Shown: positions 11,678 through 25,013 of the stretch, piece by piece | How the letters are laid out: the number at the start of each line of letters is the position of its first letter | Numbering within the stretch: position 1 is the first letter of the stretch | DNA from: Penicillium oxalicum | Taxonomy: Eukaryota > Ascomycota > Eurotiomycetes > Eurotiales > Aspergillaceae | DNA length: 64,000 nucleotides | Reading direction: 5' to 3' | Assembly (NCBI RefSeq): GCF_001723175.1 | Contig: NC_064650.1 | Span: 558,001 to 622,000 of the forward strand | Notes under the pieces: model-generated | Databases searched by the model: none | Told to the model about the DNA's origin: nothing | What the model saw: the letters and a program-made list of their open reading frames with translations, nothing else | Position numbers and translations under genes: made by a program

Positions 11678-12534
11678 TCAGGATATCTTCTGAAGAAGCC
11701 GTTGACGTCGCCTGTTGACAAGCTCTTCTTGCACTTCTTCTAAGGATGGAAGTCGCCATTCCACTCCGTCTCCAGAGTCTCCAGGCAGCGGTTCCCAGCC
11801 ATCCTCAGTATCGTCATCACCCTGAGAGCGTAAACCCTCAATGGCCTCTTTTTCTTTTTGCTTTTCGTATGCCAACAGCGTGCCATCCTCCTCATCCAGA
11901 CCATAACCGAAGTAATTGGCGTTGACCTTTCTTGTGGCAATGTCTCCGCCACGACCAGCCCCCGCACCTTCTTCCTCCTCTGGTGGTCCTCTGCCACGAC
12001 GAGCTGCAGCTTCAAACATTTCTTTCACACCAGGCAATTCTCTCGCACGGCCAAAGTATCGGTAGCCTTTTCCTCCACCAGGGATCTCTCGTCCTTCATC
12101 ATCGTAGACCCGGCCTGATCCGCGCATGTAGTTTGGTCCTCCCAGATTGCGAATCTGCATCTCCCAGGCCCATTTTTCTCGCATAAGCTTGTTGATCTCG
12201 TCATTCAGATCGCGAATCTGGTAGTCGCTGAGACTCGGTTCTTGGATGCGCGACACCTTGCGCGAGATTTCTTTCAAGACCTGGCCACGCCAGCGCTCGC
12301 AGGTCGGGATCGCGTCAACACTCGTGATATTCTTGGGTCGTCGTGTTCGTCCAATGTCAATAATTCCCATGTCCGCTGCTTGCTGCGCTCGAAAGCGGAA
12401 CAGCATGGACTGTGCCTTCTCGCTGTTGCGAGCCTATTCATTGCGGACGCGACCAAGTCAGTATCGGCATTCTCGAGAATGCTTGAAATCGCGCATAAAG
12501 ACACAACACAGCTGCAGTGGTTTGGACATACCAT
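11678..12534 (-). CDS. isy1: Isy1, spliceosome NineTeen-complex factor
   Basis: Two exons, complement(11678..12433, 12532..12534), 759 nt giving 252 residues. Isy1 is a nuclear component of the activated spliceosome that helps position the first catalytic step. The coding part of exon 1 is the ATG alone; a GTATGT donor follows at once. The 98-bp intron ends AATAG, and exon 2 starts with ARNSEKAQSMLFRFR, the invariant Isy1 N-terminus. Without this exon the protein would lack its conserved first ten residues. Other family hallmarks are RRPKNITSV, CERWRGQVLKEISRKVSRIQ (20 residues) and the DLNDEINKLMREKWAWE helix. The C-terminal third is Gly/Glu-rich and ends in a basic RRRQRLLQK helix. Confidence 0.95.
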
Positions 12535-13364
12535 TTTGAAGAGATGATGAGGTCGATGACCCGGCAGTGCTCGTATGAGGTGATGGGAAGAGTCCGAATG
12601 TCAGGGTTGGAGCTTGGCAATCGCAAATGAGGTTGGGCGCCAAATTGGCGATTGCCGCGCGGCTATCACGTGGGTCAGTCGAAAGCAGGCAGCGGACGAC
12701 TGCCCGCAGATGCCTTCGAGAGGCGTGCCCCTGTGGGTATTCGTCCACATATCAAATTGGTCAACAATAGAGAAGTAATGACAAGCCATCGAATCTTCTG
12801 CCAAGACAGGAACCGATCGCTGCATTACGAAATTTCATACATGGAAGGACCCGGAATTCTGAAGTGAGCGACATGACTCTAGCACTGGAGTTGCCATGGA
12901 TCGAGGGCTCCACACTCAGTTCCTAATGCAATCGCGAGAGTGCGACGGCCTCGACTTTAAGCTTGGAGCTCTTAGGCTCCCAAGTCATATTTGAGACTGA
13001 TTGCGCTTGGAGTGACTGGAGGCGAGAATAGCGAGAAAGGGAGAACAAACTAATTAATATGATCACTACGCAACGTGACCCTAAATTAAAACCTAATCAA
13101 ACCCCAACCTCATCTGTTCAAGAGATATGCCAAAGGAAGATTGCCACCCAAGACATGAGTTTCAAGGAAAACAAAATACAAACGAAACTCCCAAGTATTA
13201 GGAGACAAGATCAGGCATTTGAAAAACACAAAGCTCCCAATGCACTCTCGGGGTTGCATTCAAGCTTTGGGCGCGATTGTGCGCTTCCTCCCAAATGTAA
13301 TCAAACGCGGAAATGTAACACCCTTCAATCATGCTGACAGAGGAAATTGAGAAAAGAAAGGTTC
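12535..13364. other. Intergenic: isy1 promoter and myosin 3' flank
   Basis: 830 bp between the isy1 start and the myosin stop, both transcribed leftward. A CACGTG hexamer within TCACGTGG lies at 12667-12672, about 135 bp upstream of isy1. The open frame at 13059-13337 is AT-rich and has no recognisable product. Confidence 0.55.
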
Positions 13365-16300
13365 TCACAAAAAGCCCTTGGTGTTACTGGGCTTGCGTTG
13401 CGGCGTTGAATCATAGCCGTATGCGGCACTGCCACGTCGACTACCAGCTTCACTAAACGCTGTCATGGGACGGCCCATTGAGGCGGTGCTTCTCATCGCC
13501 TTCAAGTTCTCCAGTTCACGCTCTAGCAGTTGGACTTTCTCCCGTTCTTCGCGAAGATCACGTTCAGCGCGGCGAGCCTGCAATTGCGTTTCGGTATCAC
13601 CTTGCTGAAGCTCTTCGATGTTTTTGAGTAGTCTCTCGATCCTGTCGCGAGCCTTGCTGACTTCCTCGTTGAGTTGAACATTCACCTTGTCCCGGCGCTC
13701 GATCTGAGACTGCAAATCTTTCACGGTGCGGTCTACATTGCGGAGAGAGCGCTGTTCCGCAGTGTGTTTGCTCTCTTGTTCTTCGAGATGGGTTTCCAGC
13801 TGAGAGAAGGGTGTTAGCGAGTGTTATTGTTGTGAGTCACTTCCGGATTGAGACCTACCTCTTTGATGCGCTTGTGCAGGAAGCGGACATCTTGGCTGCC
13901 AGAGGAGTAGCCCTTGGTCTCCAAGTCGACGCACCGCAATTGCACCTCCTTTAGCTGCTTCTCCAGTCCAGCTTTCTCCTTGAAAAGCTGAGCTGCCGTC
14001 TCACGCTCGACCGTCAGCTCCTTCTGCATTTCTGTCGCAAGTGCATCGGCGCGGCGCATTTTGTTGACAGCAGCGGCAGAGAGATCTTCCTGTTGAGCAA
14101 GCTTCGATTTGAGCTCAAGTAATTCACGATCCATGCTCGCAGCGTTCCTCATTGAGGGGCTTTCGCCCTTCGCAAGATCCTCAAGACGCTCAGCGGCTTC
14201 GGCCAACCTGCCTTCAAGCATCTTCTTGTCCTTGAGGAGAGAGTCCCGCTCCGCTGTGACATCATCGATTGAGGTCCGGAGTGATCGCACTTGCGTTAGA
14301 AGGGACACCACTTTGGTTTGGGCCTCACTGTACGCAGCCGCAGCTTCATCTCGTGAGTTGGCGATATCCTGCATGGCAAGCTCTAGGCGAGCCTTCTCCT
14401 TGGCCCAGGTCGAGCTGTTAAGGACCTCATCATCCCATTTACTTCGCAGGTCGTCCAGCTCCTCACGTAGGCGCGAGTTTTCCCCGCGGACATTGAGTAA
14501 TCGCTCACGTTCCATTTCGAGCTCACCATTGATGGTCGAGAACTCACGCTGATACTTTTGGCGAGTTTGCTCCATCGAAGTTTCTTTGTCCTCGATATCA
14601 ATAGCCCGCTGATTACGGTAGTCCTCGAGCTCATTCTGAAGACGTTGCTTGGCTTGCAGAGCTCCTTGCAGCTCCGCGGCCTGATCTTCCATACGCGCTT
14701 CCAAAGATTGAGTTTGACGCTGTAAATCCTCAACCAGCGCATCCATCTCTTTCCGCTCGGAAATGATTTGAGCACACGTGTCTTCGGCTTCCTGGCATCG
14801 TGACTTTGCAAATTGCTCGGCCCGTGATGCCTTGAGCACGGCGATCTCTGCTTGCTCCAGCTTGCTGAAATACTCGTCCGCTCGGGTCTTGAACAGACTC
14901 AGAGTGGATTCAAGATCGGCTGTACGCGATGTCTCTGCATCAAGGCGAATTTGGAGATCGGAAAATTCTTGCAGAAGCTGATCACGGCTGAGATGATCTT
15001 GTTCTCGAGCGGTCTGAAGCTCCAAAGTCTCAGACTTAGCATCGCGAAGCTCGACTTCGAGTGTCATTTTCGCACGCTTGAGCTTCTCATACTGTGACTT
15101 TGCCTCACTGAATTCCGTCAAAGCGTCGTTATGGACCTTGAGCAAAGATCGACGAGACTGCTCTTGGGAGTTGATCAAATCATATAGCTCCTCGTGGGAC
15201 TTGGCTTGCACGTCACGCAGAGAAAGCTCGCCAGATCGGATACTGCGTTCCAGAGCGGATACTTTCTTAGCGGAATCGTCAAGCTGCCCATGAAGTCGTC
15301 CATTCTCCCGTTCTAGCAATTGCATTCGGCGCACGGAGGGACTCTCATCTTGCCAGATATCGCGACTAGGAACAAATTGCTGAAGCTGGCTTTGAAGGTG
15401 CTTGTTTTGCATCTCAGTCATTTGCAGCTTATTTTGTAATTCCTCAATTTCACCCGCTGCATCCATCCGTTTCTGATAGCCCAGGGTATCGACAGTCCGG
15501 TCTGATCTGGCAGAATCGTTGGCACCTTCATACACATTATTGTAGCGACGGTGGGGTGTTGACGGGTTGGAAACTCTCTTGAAGGCATTGTCTGAATTCT
15601 TCCGCAGATGCACAGGCCCACGATTTGTCACATCGTTCTGATCGATCTCCTCAAGCAAGGCCCGCTTCGATGAGGAATATTTCGAGTCAAGCTCCCTCAT
15701 CTCGTCGGCATGGCGGCGGCGCATCTCAGACAATTGACCTTCGGCACGAGCATATTTCTCCTCTGTGACTTGCAGTTTATGTTGAACGCCATTCAGAACC
15801 TGAGCGAGATCGACTCGCTTGGATAGATGTGGCTGTATCGCTTCCCAAGTCTCTTCGGGCTCCGAGGACTCAGGCTCAAAAACTCTGTGAAGAGCAATCA
15901 ACTGGCGATGAAGATCTTCAATCTCCTTATTAGCGTGATCGAGAGTAGTCTGCATTTGCCTGGTGTTCGCTTGAGCCTGGCCGCGAAGTTGTCTCTCAGT
16001 TTCAAGATTACGATTCACTTCCGCTAGCTGGAGATTTGCGGTGGAAGCGGCCTTTTCAGCATTGCGACTGTTCTTGTGCTCTCGATTAAGCTCATGGTTA
16101 AGGTCTTCCAGACTCAGAGCAAGCTTCTCCTTTTGCTTTTCGAGGCTTGTGATCGTCAATTGGGAGTCCCCAAGCTGCTTTTGAAGTCGCTTGTTGTCTT
16201 CCTCCAGTCTTTCTTTTTCCTTCTGGAGGTTGGAAAGTCGCAGTCGATTGCTGTCGCTGGCCTTCGAGTTCGATCGGGCGATGTCAAGGTTCTTTTGCTG

Positions 16301-19300
16301 AATTTTGGTGAGTAATGCGCGATTATCATTCTCCGAAGCAGTGAGGCGGCCTTTCAAGGTCACAAGCTCTCGCTCTAGACGTGCCTTATGCTGGTCGTGA
16401 CGAATACGGAAATTGTCGGATTCGGAGATTGCGTGCTCCAATTCCTGAACACGGACTGAGAGCTGGTAACGCTCAGCTTCGAGATCATCGAGAAGCTGCA
16501 TCTTCTCCTCGAGATCAGTGCGCATGCTTGCCATGCGCTCGTCCGACTGGTTCTTCAACTTTCGCTCGATTTCAGCTTCCGCATTCAAGCGCGCATTTTC
16601 CACAGCGGTGAATCGCTCGCGGAGCTTAATGAGCTCAGATTGAAGCTCTTTTCTTGAAGATTCCGCAGCCAGGCGTGCCTCATTCGCGCGACGAAGGCTG
16701 TCTTGCTGGATGTACATCTCCTTCTCAATCTCGATTTTAGATTCGTTCAAGGCAGCATATTTGTCAGTGAGCTCAGCCAGGTTGTGCTCAGCAAGCATTT
16801 GGACATCGTCCCTGGACTGACGCTCACGACTGAGGTCCGCTTCAGTTTTGAAAAGTTGGGCCTTGAGGTCATGAACTTGCTGCTCCAACAGCTTTCTGCT
16901 CTCACCGGCCTCAGCATCCTCAGTCCTCTTCTCGTCGAGAAGTCGCTTGACATCTGCGGCTTCCCGCTCGAGCTGAGTTTTCTCAGATCGCATGGCATCT
17001 CTCTCAGCCTGCACCTCTCGAAGCCGGACCTGCATACTGTCGTGCCGATTCATGAGAGACTTTTTCTCAGCCTCTGCAGTTTTCTTGTCCTCGTCACACT
17101 TCTTGAGATCATTCCTGAGAACTGTCAATTCGCTCTCCTTTCGGCGAAGTAGGTCCTCGTAACTGGTCGTGGTAGATGTTAGGTCGGTGATCTGCTTGCG
17201 AATCGATTGATTTTCCGCTAGGCTATCGCGAAGTTCCTTCTTGGCCTTGTCCAGTTCCTTCGAGGTAGACGCGAGTTTGACATCGAGATCTTGATCTGTT
17301 CTCAATAGTTTGGCTTCAAGATCCTGAAGCTTGCGGTCCTTAAGACCAAGATGACTTTGAAGCATTTTGATCTCCTGCGCTAGCTCCTGTATTGAAGCGT
17401 CTTTTCCAGCGAAGTCTGCTTCGAGATCAGCAAGTTTTGAGTCCAGCTCTTCAACTTGGGCTTGAAGCGCCTGCTTCTCTGACTCCAGTTTTTGGATGAT
17501 CAGACCGGCCTGTTCAAGTTGTGTGATCCGCAATTGTAATTGCTCGTCAGTCTTTTTCTTTGCATCCACAAGGTCATCCAATTGCTCTTCCAGCTTCTCT
17601 TGATCTGTAATAGCCTCAGCTAGTTTCTCTGCCAATTCGACTTCACGATCTTGAAGGCGCATGAAAATCTCTTCCTTGTCGAGTGCGAGAGCACGTTCGC
17701 TTTCGAGAGTCTTTTGGATTTTTTGAATTTCCAGTTCCGTACGTCGTCGCTCCTCGTCGAGCTTTTGCCGATCAGACATTTCTTGCTTCATCTTGGACTC
17801 CAGCTCCTTAATCTTCTCATCTCTCTTCTTCACCTCTTTAGCAGTTCTCGTGTCGCCGAGCAATGGCTTCATTTGGGAGAACAAGCACCACCAAGGGCTA
17901 TCCTTCAACTCCAAATAGGCGTGGAAGTTTTGCAGTATGATGCGAGTTGCTTCAGCACGGTACAAACGCTTATTTGAGATCCGCCTTTGGACAAAGCCCC
18001 GTGCCACGGATTGAAATCGTGTCATAATCGTTCGGATAAGTTCATCACGCTTTTCTTCTAGATCTGCAAGAACTCCTGCACGGAAGAACACTTTGGTGCG
18101 TCCAACCCGGTACCAGGCTTTGTCCATCCCCAGCTTTTCCAGCATCAGACGGGCCACGCTTTGGCCCTCCAAATAACCCTTCGGCATGTTTTGGCATAGA
18201 ACCTCATATCGCTGACGGAACTCCGCAAAAGGAAGTCGATTGGGGAAACCAGTTCGGGCGATTCTGATTCCTTCCAAGACACCGTTGCATCGCAATTGAT
18301 CAAGAACCAAGGGCGCCTGTAACATCTTTGGACACTTCTTGTGGTTTGGCAAAATACAACGGACAAAGTGTGGATGTGTCGAATGAAGCTGAACCATCAA
18401 GCTAGAAAGGTGCTCCTTATGTCGTTGAGCCACAGTTCGGAACAAGCCCTTCTTCACACGGCTTCTGGGATGATCATTTCCATCTTCTACCTCGGCACAA
18501 TCCGTGAACAAATTTGCTACGTGCTCATTATTCGAGGCTGCGAGCAGGCGTGTGATATTGTCGTTCATTGGGTCCTTGTTTTTCTCCAACCAGTCATGTG
18601 TCGTGTATTCGACTTCAGCAGCATAGTGAGTGAGGACAAAACCTTGGTTCAAGCGTGAGGCACGATACTTTGGCGTCTTGCGATCCCAAAGCGAATGCAG
18701 CTTCTCAGTAAATGACTTGTCCGTCGCCTTGGGCATCACGCAATCCTCGTCAAGGCATGAAAAGATACCGATTGGATTCGTCATTTCGATAAGATCGATA
18801 GTCGGTTGCAAGTCTCTACCAAAATCGATAAATTGCCACTCAATTTGCTCCCGAGCATATTCTTCCTGCTCGAGAACAAACATATGGTGGTTGAAAAATT
18901 GCTGCAGCTTTTCATTGGTGTAGTTGATGCACAGCTGCTCGAACCCGTTGTTATCAAAGATTTCGAAACCGGCGATGTCGAGGACGCCGATAAAGTAGTT
19001 CTCATCAGTCATCGAGCGACCTAATTGGTTGTTGATACGTGTGACAAGGTCGCCAAAGCCGCGGGCATAAATGCCCTTCGAGAGGGCGTCCAAGGCCAGT
19101 CGCACTTGGTCGGGAGTCTGAACCTTTTCCACCCATTCCCGGCCAGCTTTGACTCTTGGATGCAGCAGGCCTTTGATGAATCGTTCACTCTGAATCCCCA
19201 GAAGCTGGCAGGCCTTCTCCACGCTTTTAATGCCATCTGGAGCCAATGCAGCCTGGTCCGCTCTCGCGCTTTCCTTCGCGACTGTCACATTGCCAAGGTG

Positions 19301-20804
19301 TAGCACAGCAGCAATTGTGCGCAATATGGAAAGTTGGTCATCTTCGGTGAATTCCATGACATGGAACGCCTCAACTAGAGAATTCCACTCGTCTTGATCC
19401 GAGACTCCAACGATCGAGTCATTGCCATCTTTCAAGTATGCAAAGTCCTGAATTTGCATGTTGTGGAGCAAGAGCTTCTCGCGAAGGCTCTTGTCTGATC
19501 CTTGCAGCAGCTGATAGAAGATGTGGTAATTTCGCTCGTTGGAGTTTGGCTTGACGACTCGCGATTTTTCGAGCAAGTACCAATCTATCCATGCTCCACA
19601 AATTTGCCCTGATCGTGAAAACTCGATTCGAATGAACTTGCCGAAGCGCGAAGAGTTGTGATTGCGGACTGTTTGGGCGTTTCCAAAAGCTTCGAGAATT
19701 GGATTCGCGCGGAGAATTTGCTGAGACAAATTTGAAAGCTGCTTCGATCCTGACCGTCCGTAAGGCGTATCAGAGGTTGCGACGGCTGCAAGATATTGGA
19801 TGACCTTCTTTGTGTTTTCCGTTTTGCCTGCGCCAGATTCACCACTAAAATCCAGCGGTCAGATACTTGCAAATCAAAGAAAAATAAGACTACTGAGGTT
19901 TTAATACTCACGTCACAAGGATGCTCTGGTTTTCTCCCTCTTCCACGAGGTTTCGAAACGCTTCATCTGCCATGGCAAAAATATGTGGGCGAGTCTCTTC
20001 CCTTCCACGACCTTTGTACAGCTTTATATACTCGGCGGTGTATATCGGGAGAGGACAGTATGGATTGATCGTTACCAAGAACAGTCCAGAGTATGTCTGT
20101 CAAACCTCACGTCAGTCGTGCTCATCATGAGCGGCTCCGTAATGTCATGCAAGTACGTACATAAATCAGGTCCGACTGGTACCGAGTATGCAGATTATGC
20201 ACCACTGAAGCCTCGTTCAGATGGGTCAGCTCCGCCATGTCATCTGCTTTGTCGAATTTCGCCGGGTTAACCTTGTCCACCTGATCTGGGTCTACCTCCC
20301 GCTGCTAACCTGTATTTCAGTATATGTTCAATTGAGCAACCGCCGAATGTTCAAGCTGACTCATACCTCTCCATCATCGGTCTGCACCAGTAGATTCCCA
20401 TTTTCAAGCTCCTCCAATACAAGACCACGAACAAATGCCTTTTCCGGGTCTCGCAGCCAAACATACTTGTTCCCTGAGAAGTCATTATCACCCTCCAGTC
20501 CACGTATTTGGTCTGCGCCTCGCTTGAGCTCTTCAGATTTGATGAAACTTGGCGCAAAAGTTCCAGAAGAGACGTCCTTGCGGAGTGAGGTCGATCTCTC
20601 ACGAGAGAGGTTGCCCGGTGATCGATTCGGTGTAATTTGAGAGACCGACGCATTTCGAAGATGTCCTCTTGCCGATTCCAACCCATGCGAGGGGCTTAAA
20701 ATGGCTGACTTGGGCCGTTGTTGTGACATTGGTCCTGACGATGGTGAGGAGCGCCCAAACGGGCTGGCACGCTTGGGCGTGCTATTGAGTTGGGAGGGAA
20801 GCAT
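13365..20804 (-). CDS. myoB: Class II myosin heavy chain (cytokinesis)
   Basis: Five exons, complement(13365..13799, 13859..19844, 19912..20096, 20161..20301, 20367..20804), 7,185 nt giving 2,394 residues, the usual size of the Aspergillus class II myosin. It drives contractile-ring and septum assembly. Order: a Ser/Pro-rich N-terminal extension (1-95), an SH3-like N-lobe ([12 protein letters not shown], about 110-146), then the motor (about 180-860) with P-loop GESGAGKT at 256-263 split from its preceding Thr by intron 3, switch I NSSRFGKF, switch [10 protein letters not shown] (about 545), and SH1-helix-type [16 protein letters not shown]. One IQ-like neck segment ([12 protein letters not shown]) is followed by the PWWCLF junction and about 1,400 residues of coiled coil. 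The tail ends in a Ser/Arg-rich tip. All four introns keep frame. Intron 1 uses a GCAG acceptor because the upstream ACAG would give a stop. Confidence 0.97.
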
Positions 20805-21422
20805 ATTGACAGAATTTAGTTCAACGAGTCATTATTTGATGTCGTAGATATGTCCCATGTTCTTGGGGGACAATAAGCAGGAAATTTAGGGTGTGATGGT
20901 GACGAGAGAAGCAAATAATTGAGAGGGAAGAGAAAGGATCCTCAATTGAACCAGGTCAAGACCGCGTTCCTGATGTGGGGAGCTCAGTAAGTGATGTAAA
21001 GCGGAGAGCTGACGCTGTTTGTTTACACTGCGTTCCTCGGGTGCCCGCCGATCAGCTGGTCCGTGCACCACTCAAGCCGCATCACGTGAACCGAGTCCTG
21101 CTTTTTCGCAGGCGCTAACTTCTATTGCCAGCCGACCTGGCACCTTGAGTCTGGACCTCGCGCTCTCTTGCTGTCACTTTTCCTGCCTTCATCCGCACCT
21201 TCAACCAGCTCCATCTACCCCGCGTCATTTGAATCATCTCTTCATCTTGTCACTTGCCCTTGACATATTGGCGCGCAAGGCTGGTCATCTATCGCAACTG
21301 TGCTCCCCGACGCTCCAGAATGGGAACACTAGTTCTCGCGCTATCATAAAACACCTTGCCTTTGTATCAATCTGTCTCGAGACCTACGGTTCTCTCCACG
21401 ACCTTATCTGTGGTCTATTAAT
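20805..21422. promoter_or_regulatory. Divergent promoter myosin II / zf-C3H1 gene
   Basis: 618 bp between outward start codons. It carries ATCACGTGA (CACGTG at 21083-21088) and, toward the zf-C3H1 start, a long pyrimidine-rich strand (about 21160-21260) typical of fungal leaders. An open frame at 21019-21501 overlaps it but lacks recognisable content and is treated as chance. Confidence 0.55.
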
Positions 21423-24400
21423 ATGGCGAATCAGCCACCCCCTCCATTTGGTGGCTACCAGGCCCAGGCCCAACAGTGGCCATTTTTGTTCCCTCCCATG
21501 ATTCCCGCAAACTTCACACCAACCCCGGACATGTCTTCAACAATGCCCCAAGCGCTGCCAGACCCCTCTCAAGCTTTTCAATTCGGCTTTCTTGGCCCTA
21601 CCGGAAGCCACGGCCTGTCTGCTCCCGGCAACTTTAGCGATTCCAGCATGCCTCGACCCCCACAATTTCCTTTCGGCAATTCAGTTGATATTTCACAGTT
21701 CCAGCAGTCGACTTCTCATTTGCCTTTCGCTGGTTATGTAGCCCCTCAAGCGCAAGGACATGCTGGCTTCAGCGCCGAAATATCGCGTTCCTCTCAGCAA
21801 CGCTCATCCGATGCACGGAACCATGAGATGTCACGAGGTGAAGCTGCCGACAATCAAGTACCTCAGAATTCGTCGCGCGAGGAGGGTGAGATTAGCGAAG
21901 GCGAGATTGTGTGCGACGGAAAGGGAGAGGCTGTCGCGAAACCACAGTCGAGCACTCGAGTCGCGAAGCGCCAACGCGTCAGAAACGCGTCCATATCAGC
22001 TTCGCCTTCATCAAGCTCGACTAGAAGCAGCTCACGTAAGTGGTCATGCAGAACGCTTTTGAGTCTATCACTATGAAATCCTGACGTAATCTGATATTCT
22101 GCAGCGTACAACCCCCCACTCTCAGTCTCAGTAGACGCAGGAACGATCAGTTCCAATCCCACACGAACGCAGTCAAACGAGACGGGTAAAACAGCAATTA
22201 CATCGTCAACCCCGAATATCGCACCATCTCTTCGTGTTCAAGCACAGGGCGCTTTGCTCAGTCTCGCACCACACAATATTCGATTCAACGAGTTGGTAGC
22301 GGAAGGAATAAACCCGGTAATCCTGAGGAAACTTTACGAGGAAGTTGGTATCAGAGTCGAATCTTCCCAGCCGTCGGCTCCAGTCGCTGTTATCGCCGCA
22401 GGTGCAGCCGAAAAACACAACGCAACCGGTGTCAAAACTCAAGTCGAGATCTTGCCACGGGGCGATAGCACACCACGAACTAGCAATGCCGAATCCGATA
22501 CAAAGCAACCCATGGAGAGAAAAGAATTGATTGCCAAGATGCTCGCGGCCAAAGCTGCTGCAAGAAATTCTCAACCCGCCGCATCCAAATCGTCACCTGA
22601 GCAGAGTCACGCATCTGTGAAATCGCAAAGCTCGCCTACCAATGGTGACGGCAAGGCAGCAGAGAAGATTGCTCCTATCAAGGAGAAGAATAAGGCTCAA
22701 ACGGAGCTTGCGCGGCAGCGTATTGAAGAGCTCAAGAAGCAGGCTCTGCTGAGGAGCCAACAAAAGGCCCGCCAAGAAGCTCAGGGTCAGCAAGACGGGC
22801 AAACAGTTCAAGGCAATCCACCTCCGGCAGTTCACCATCCCTTACCAGTTCGCCCACCGGCGCCTCGCAAGTCCGCCGCTTCTACGATTCCGGGCCTTTC
22901 TCTAGCGAAGTCTACACCAGCTGGCGATGTTAACAGCACTGATGCACCCCCCTCTGGAAACTCCATCAATTTGACACCGTTTGACAGGCCGAATCTGCGA
23001 AAGCGGCCAAGAGCGTCTGACTTTGACGATTCGGGCGTGAATGAAAATCACATTTCTCATGCGACGCCTCCTCTTTCCTACAACAATTCAGACAGACTAA
23101 TTATCCATATTAGTGATGATGAATCGTTGTATGGGGATGATGAAGTCGACAAAATGGATATGGGGTCGAACATTGAGCTGGAACCAGCAAATGAGGTTGT
23201 CAACACGTCTGTCAATGGGTCCCAGTCGGCATTCCAGCAATCTGGTCCGGGAACTGGGGTCTCTACAACCCCTCAGCCCTCAACACTCGGTAGCGATCCG
23301 GAACAGATGAGGCAGAGAACATTAGAGATCCAGGCTTTGCATCGGAAAATTGCGGAGATGGAAGAGAAACGCAAGGCCAAGCTCGCTGCGAGCAGAACTC
23401 AATCTCCGCTTGTTGCGGTTGATACGGCCGCTACGCCCGTGGTATCCGGTGCTGCATCAGCTGTCGAAGAAGCAAACCACTCTGACGCTGCCACAACCGA
23501 TCAAGGTTCGACGAAACTTGCGGGGGAAGAAGCTGTACATGAGACACAAGAAGAAGAAGAAATCCAGCCTGGCCAATTTCCCTCGAATGTGCCTACAACG
23601 ATTGAAGCCTCGGCCGACACAGTTCCCTCCACCAAGTCTTTAGAAACGTCGAACTTAGACGTGCCGGCGCCTAGTTTGGCCGAAGAAGGAGTTGCTCCGG
23701 GTCAGGCCCCAGTGTCTACCGGTTCAGACACGCCGGGGACGGAGGCTCAGGATACAAGCTCAGAGGACTCCAGCTCTGACGAAACAAGCTCTGAGTCTGC
23801 TTCAGATGTGTCGATGTCTGAAGACTCTAGTTCCGACGATTCCAGCGCAGAAAGTGAATCTGCAGAGGAAGACAACGAAGTTGATGTCCCAGAGACAAAT
23901 GGTGTGACGAGCCACCCGAATGTGGCAAATGATGGCCACATGCAAGTCGACAGCGTTTCCAATGAAATTTCGGAGGAGACAAGTTCTCCAGCTCTTGTCG
24001 ACCTCATGGAGGAAGCCAACGGTATAGACGAAGCCGAAGAAGATGACTATGAGCCGACTGACAATAACGGACATGACCATGATATGTCAGATGCGGCCTC
24101 TTCTCCAGACTCAGAAGCTTATGAGCCCCCCGAGCCTGACACGGGAATGGAATCTCCTCATTCCTCCTACAGTCCTCCCCCTCCCGACATCGAAGCAATG
24201 TCTACGGATGTTGACCTTTTACTCGACTCGTTTGAAAAATATGACCCACAAGATGCGGCGCCTCGGGTGGTTAACCAGGAAGCACAGCCGGTGTACAGGG
24301 GTTCAGAATCAGACATCCTTGGTGTATGACAGGCACCTCATCACCAATGAAGTAGATAGTGGTCGTACACTAACCACTCCTAGATCAATACGCCATCGAA

Positions 24401-25013
24401 TCCTACGGTTTCCAATTTTACAGCATACGTCAGTCCCTTGCGATACTTCAAGGCCTATCGCTACCATCCTCGCTACACCAATGAGGTTTCGGACGGTTAC
24501 CGTTCGCTAACTTACAGCAACGACATAAATCCGATGAAATACCTTTGCAAGTACGAATTTGCGGGCGGCGTGTGCAATGACCGTTCGTGTCAATTCCAGC
24601 ACTTTCGTGACATGAGTCTAAGCGGTGCGTCGAAATGAAGAAACTTGTGCCAACTTCTGCAAGCTATACCCCCGACAGCTCATTCGCTCTCTTCCTCCCC
24701 ATTTATCCCTCCCAATTTGACACATTTTCGCGTCTCCGATCTTCCGTCACTCTCGCGGCTATTTCTTTTTGACCCCGTGCGCTTGCTGACCACAGTGCAA
24801 TTAACATTGGTAGATGATAATATTCTCATTGAAATGGGATCTGTCCGTGAAGGACGAACCAAAGAAGAGAAGGAAGCCTATCTCGCTGGGTTGAAGGGCA
24901 TCATCAACGACCTGCGGCGTGACAAGGTGAAAGACTTCAGCACCGTCGCCTCTGAGATAGCCTCATACCGTAGGCGCTTTCTCCAAGACGAATCACGCGT
25001 CTTGCCACTGTAA
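21423..25013 (+). CDS. zf-C3H1 zinc-finger protein (Red1/ZFC3H1-type)
   Basis: Four exons, join(21423..22035, 22105..24323, 24384..24624, 24814..25013), 3,273 nt giving 1,090 residues. The start (MANQPPPPFGGYQ) is Pro/Gln-rich. A conserved short EEGEISEGEI-type acidic motif lies near residue 155; a Lys/Gln-rich helix (KAQTELARQRIEELKKQ), a second helix near 650 (RTLEIQALHRKIAEMEEK) and a strongly acidic Ser/Asp/Glu stretch (about 760-900) follow. The C-terminal module has the single finger C-x8-C-x4-C-x3-H (from YLCKYEF to FQHF). The finger is followed by DDNILIEMGSVREG and a helix ending RRRFL, all matching the fungal zf-C3H1 family. Relatives recruit the nuclear exosome to unwanted RNA; that role here is inference. 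Introns are 69, 60 and 189 bp. Confidence 0.9.
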
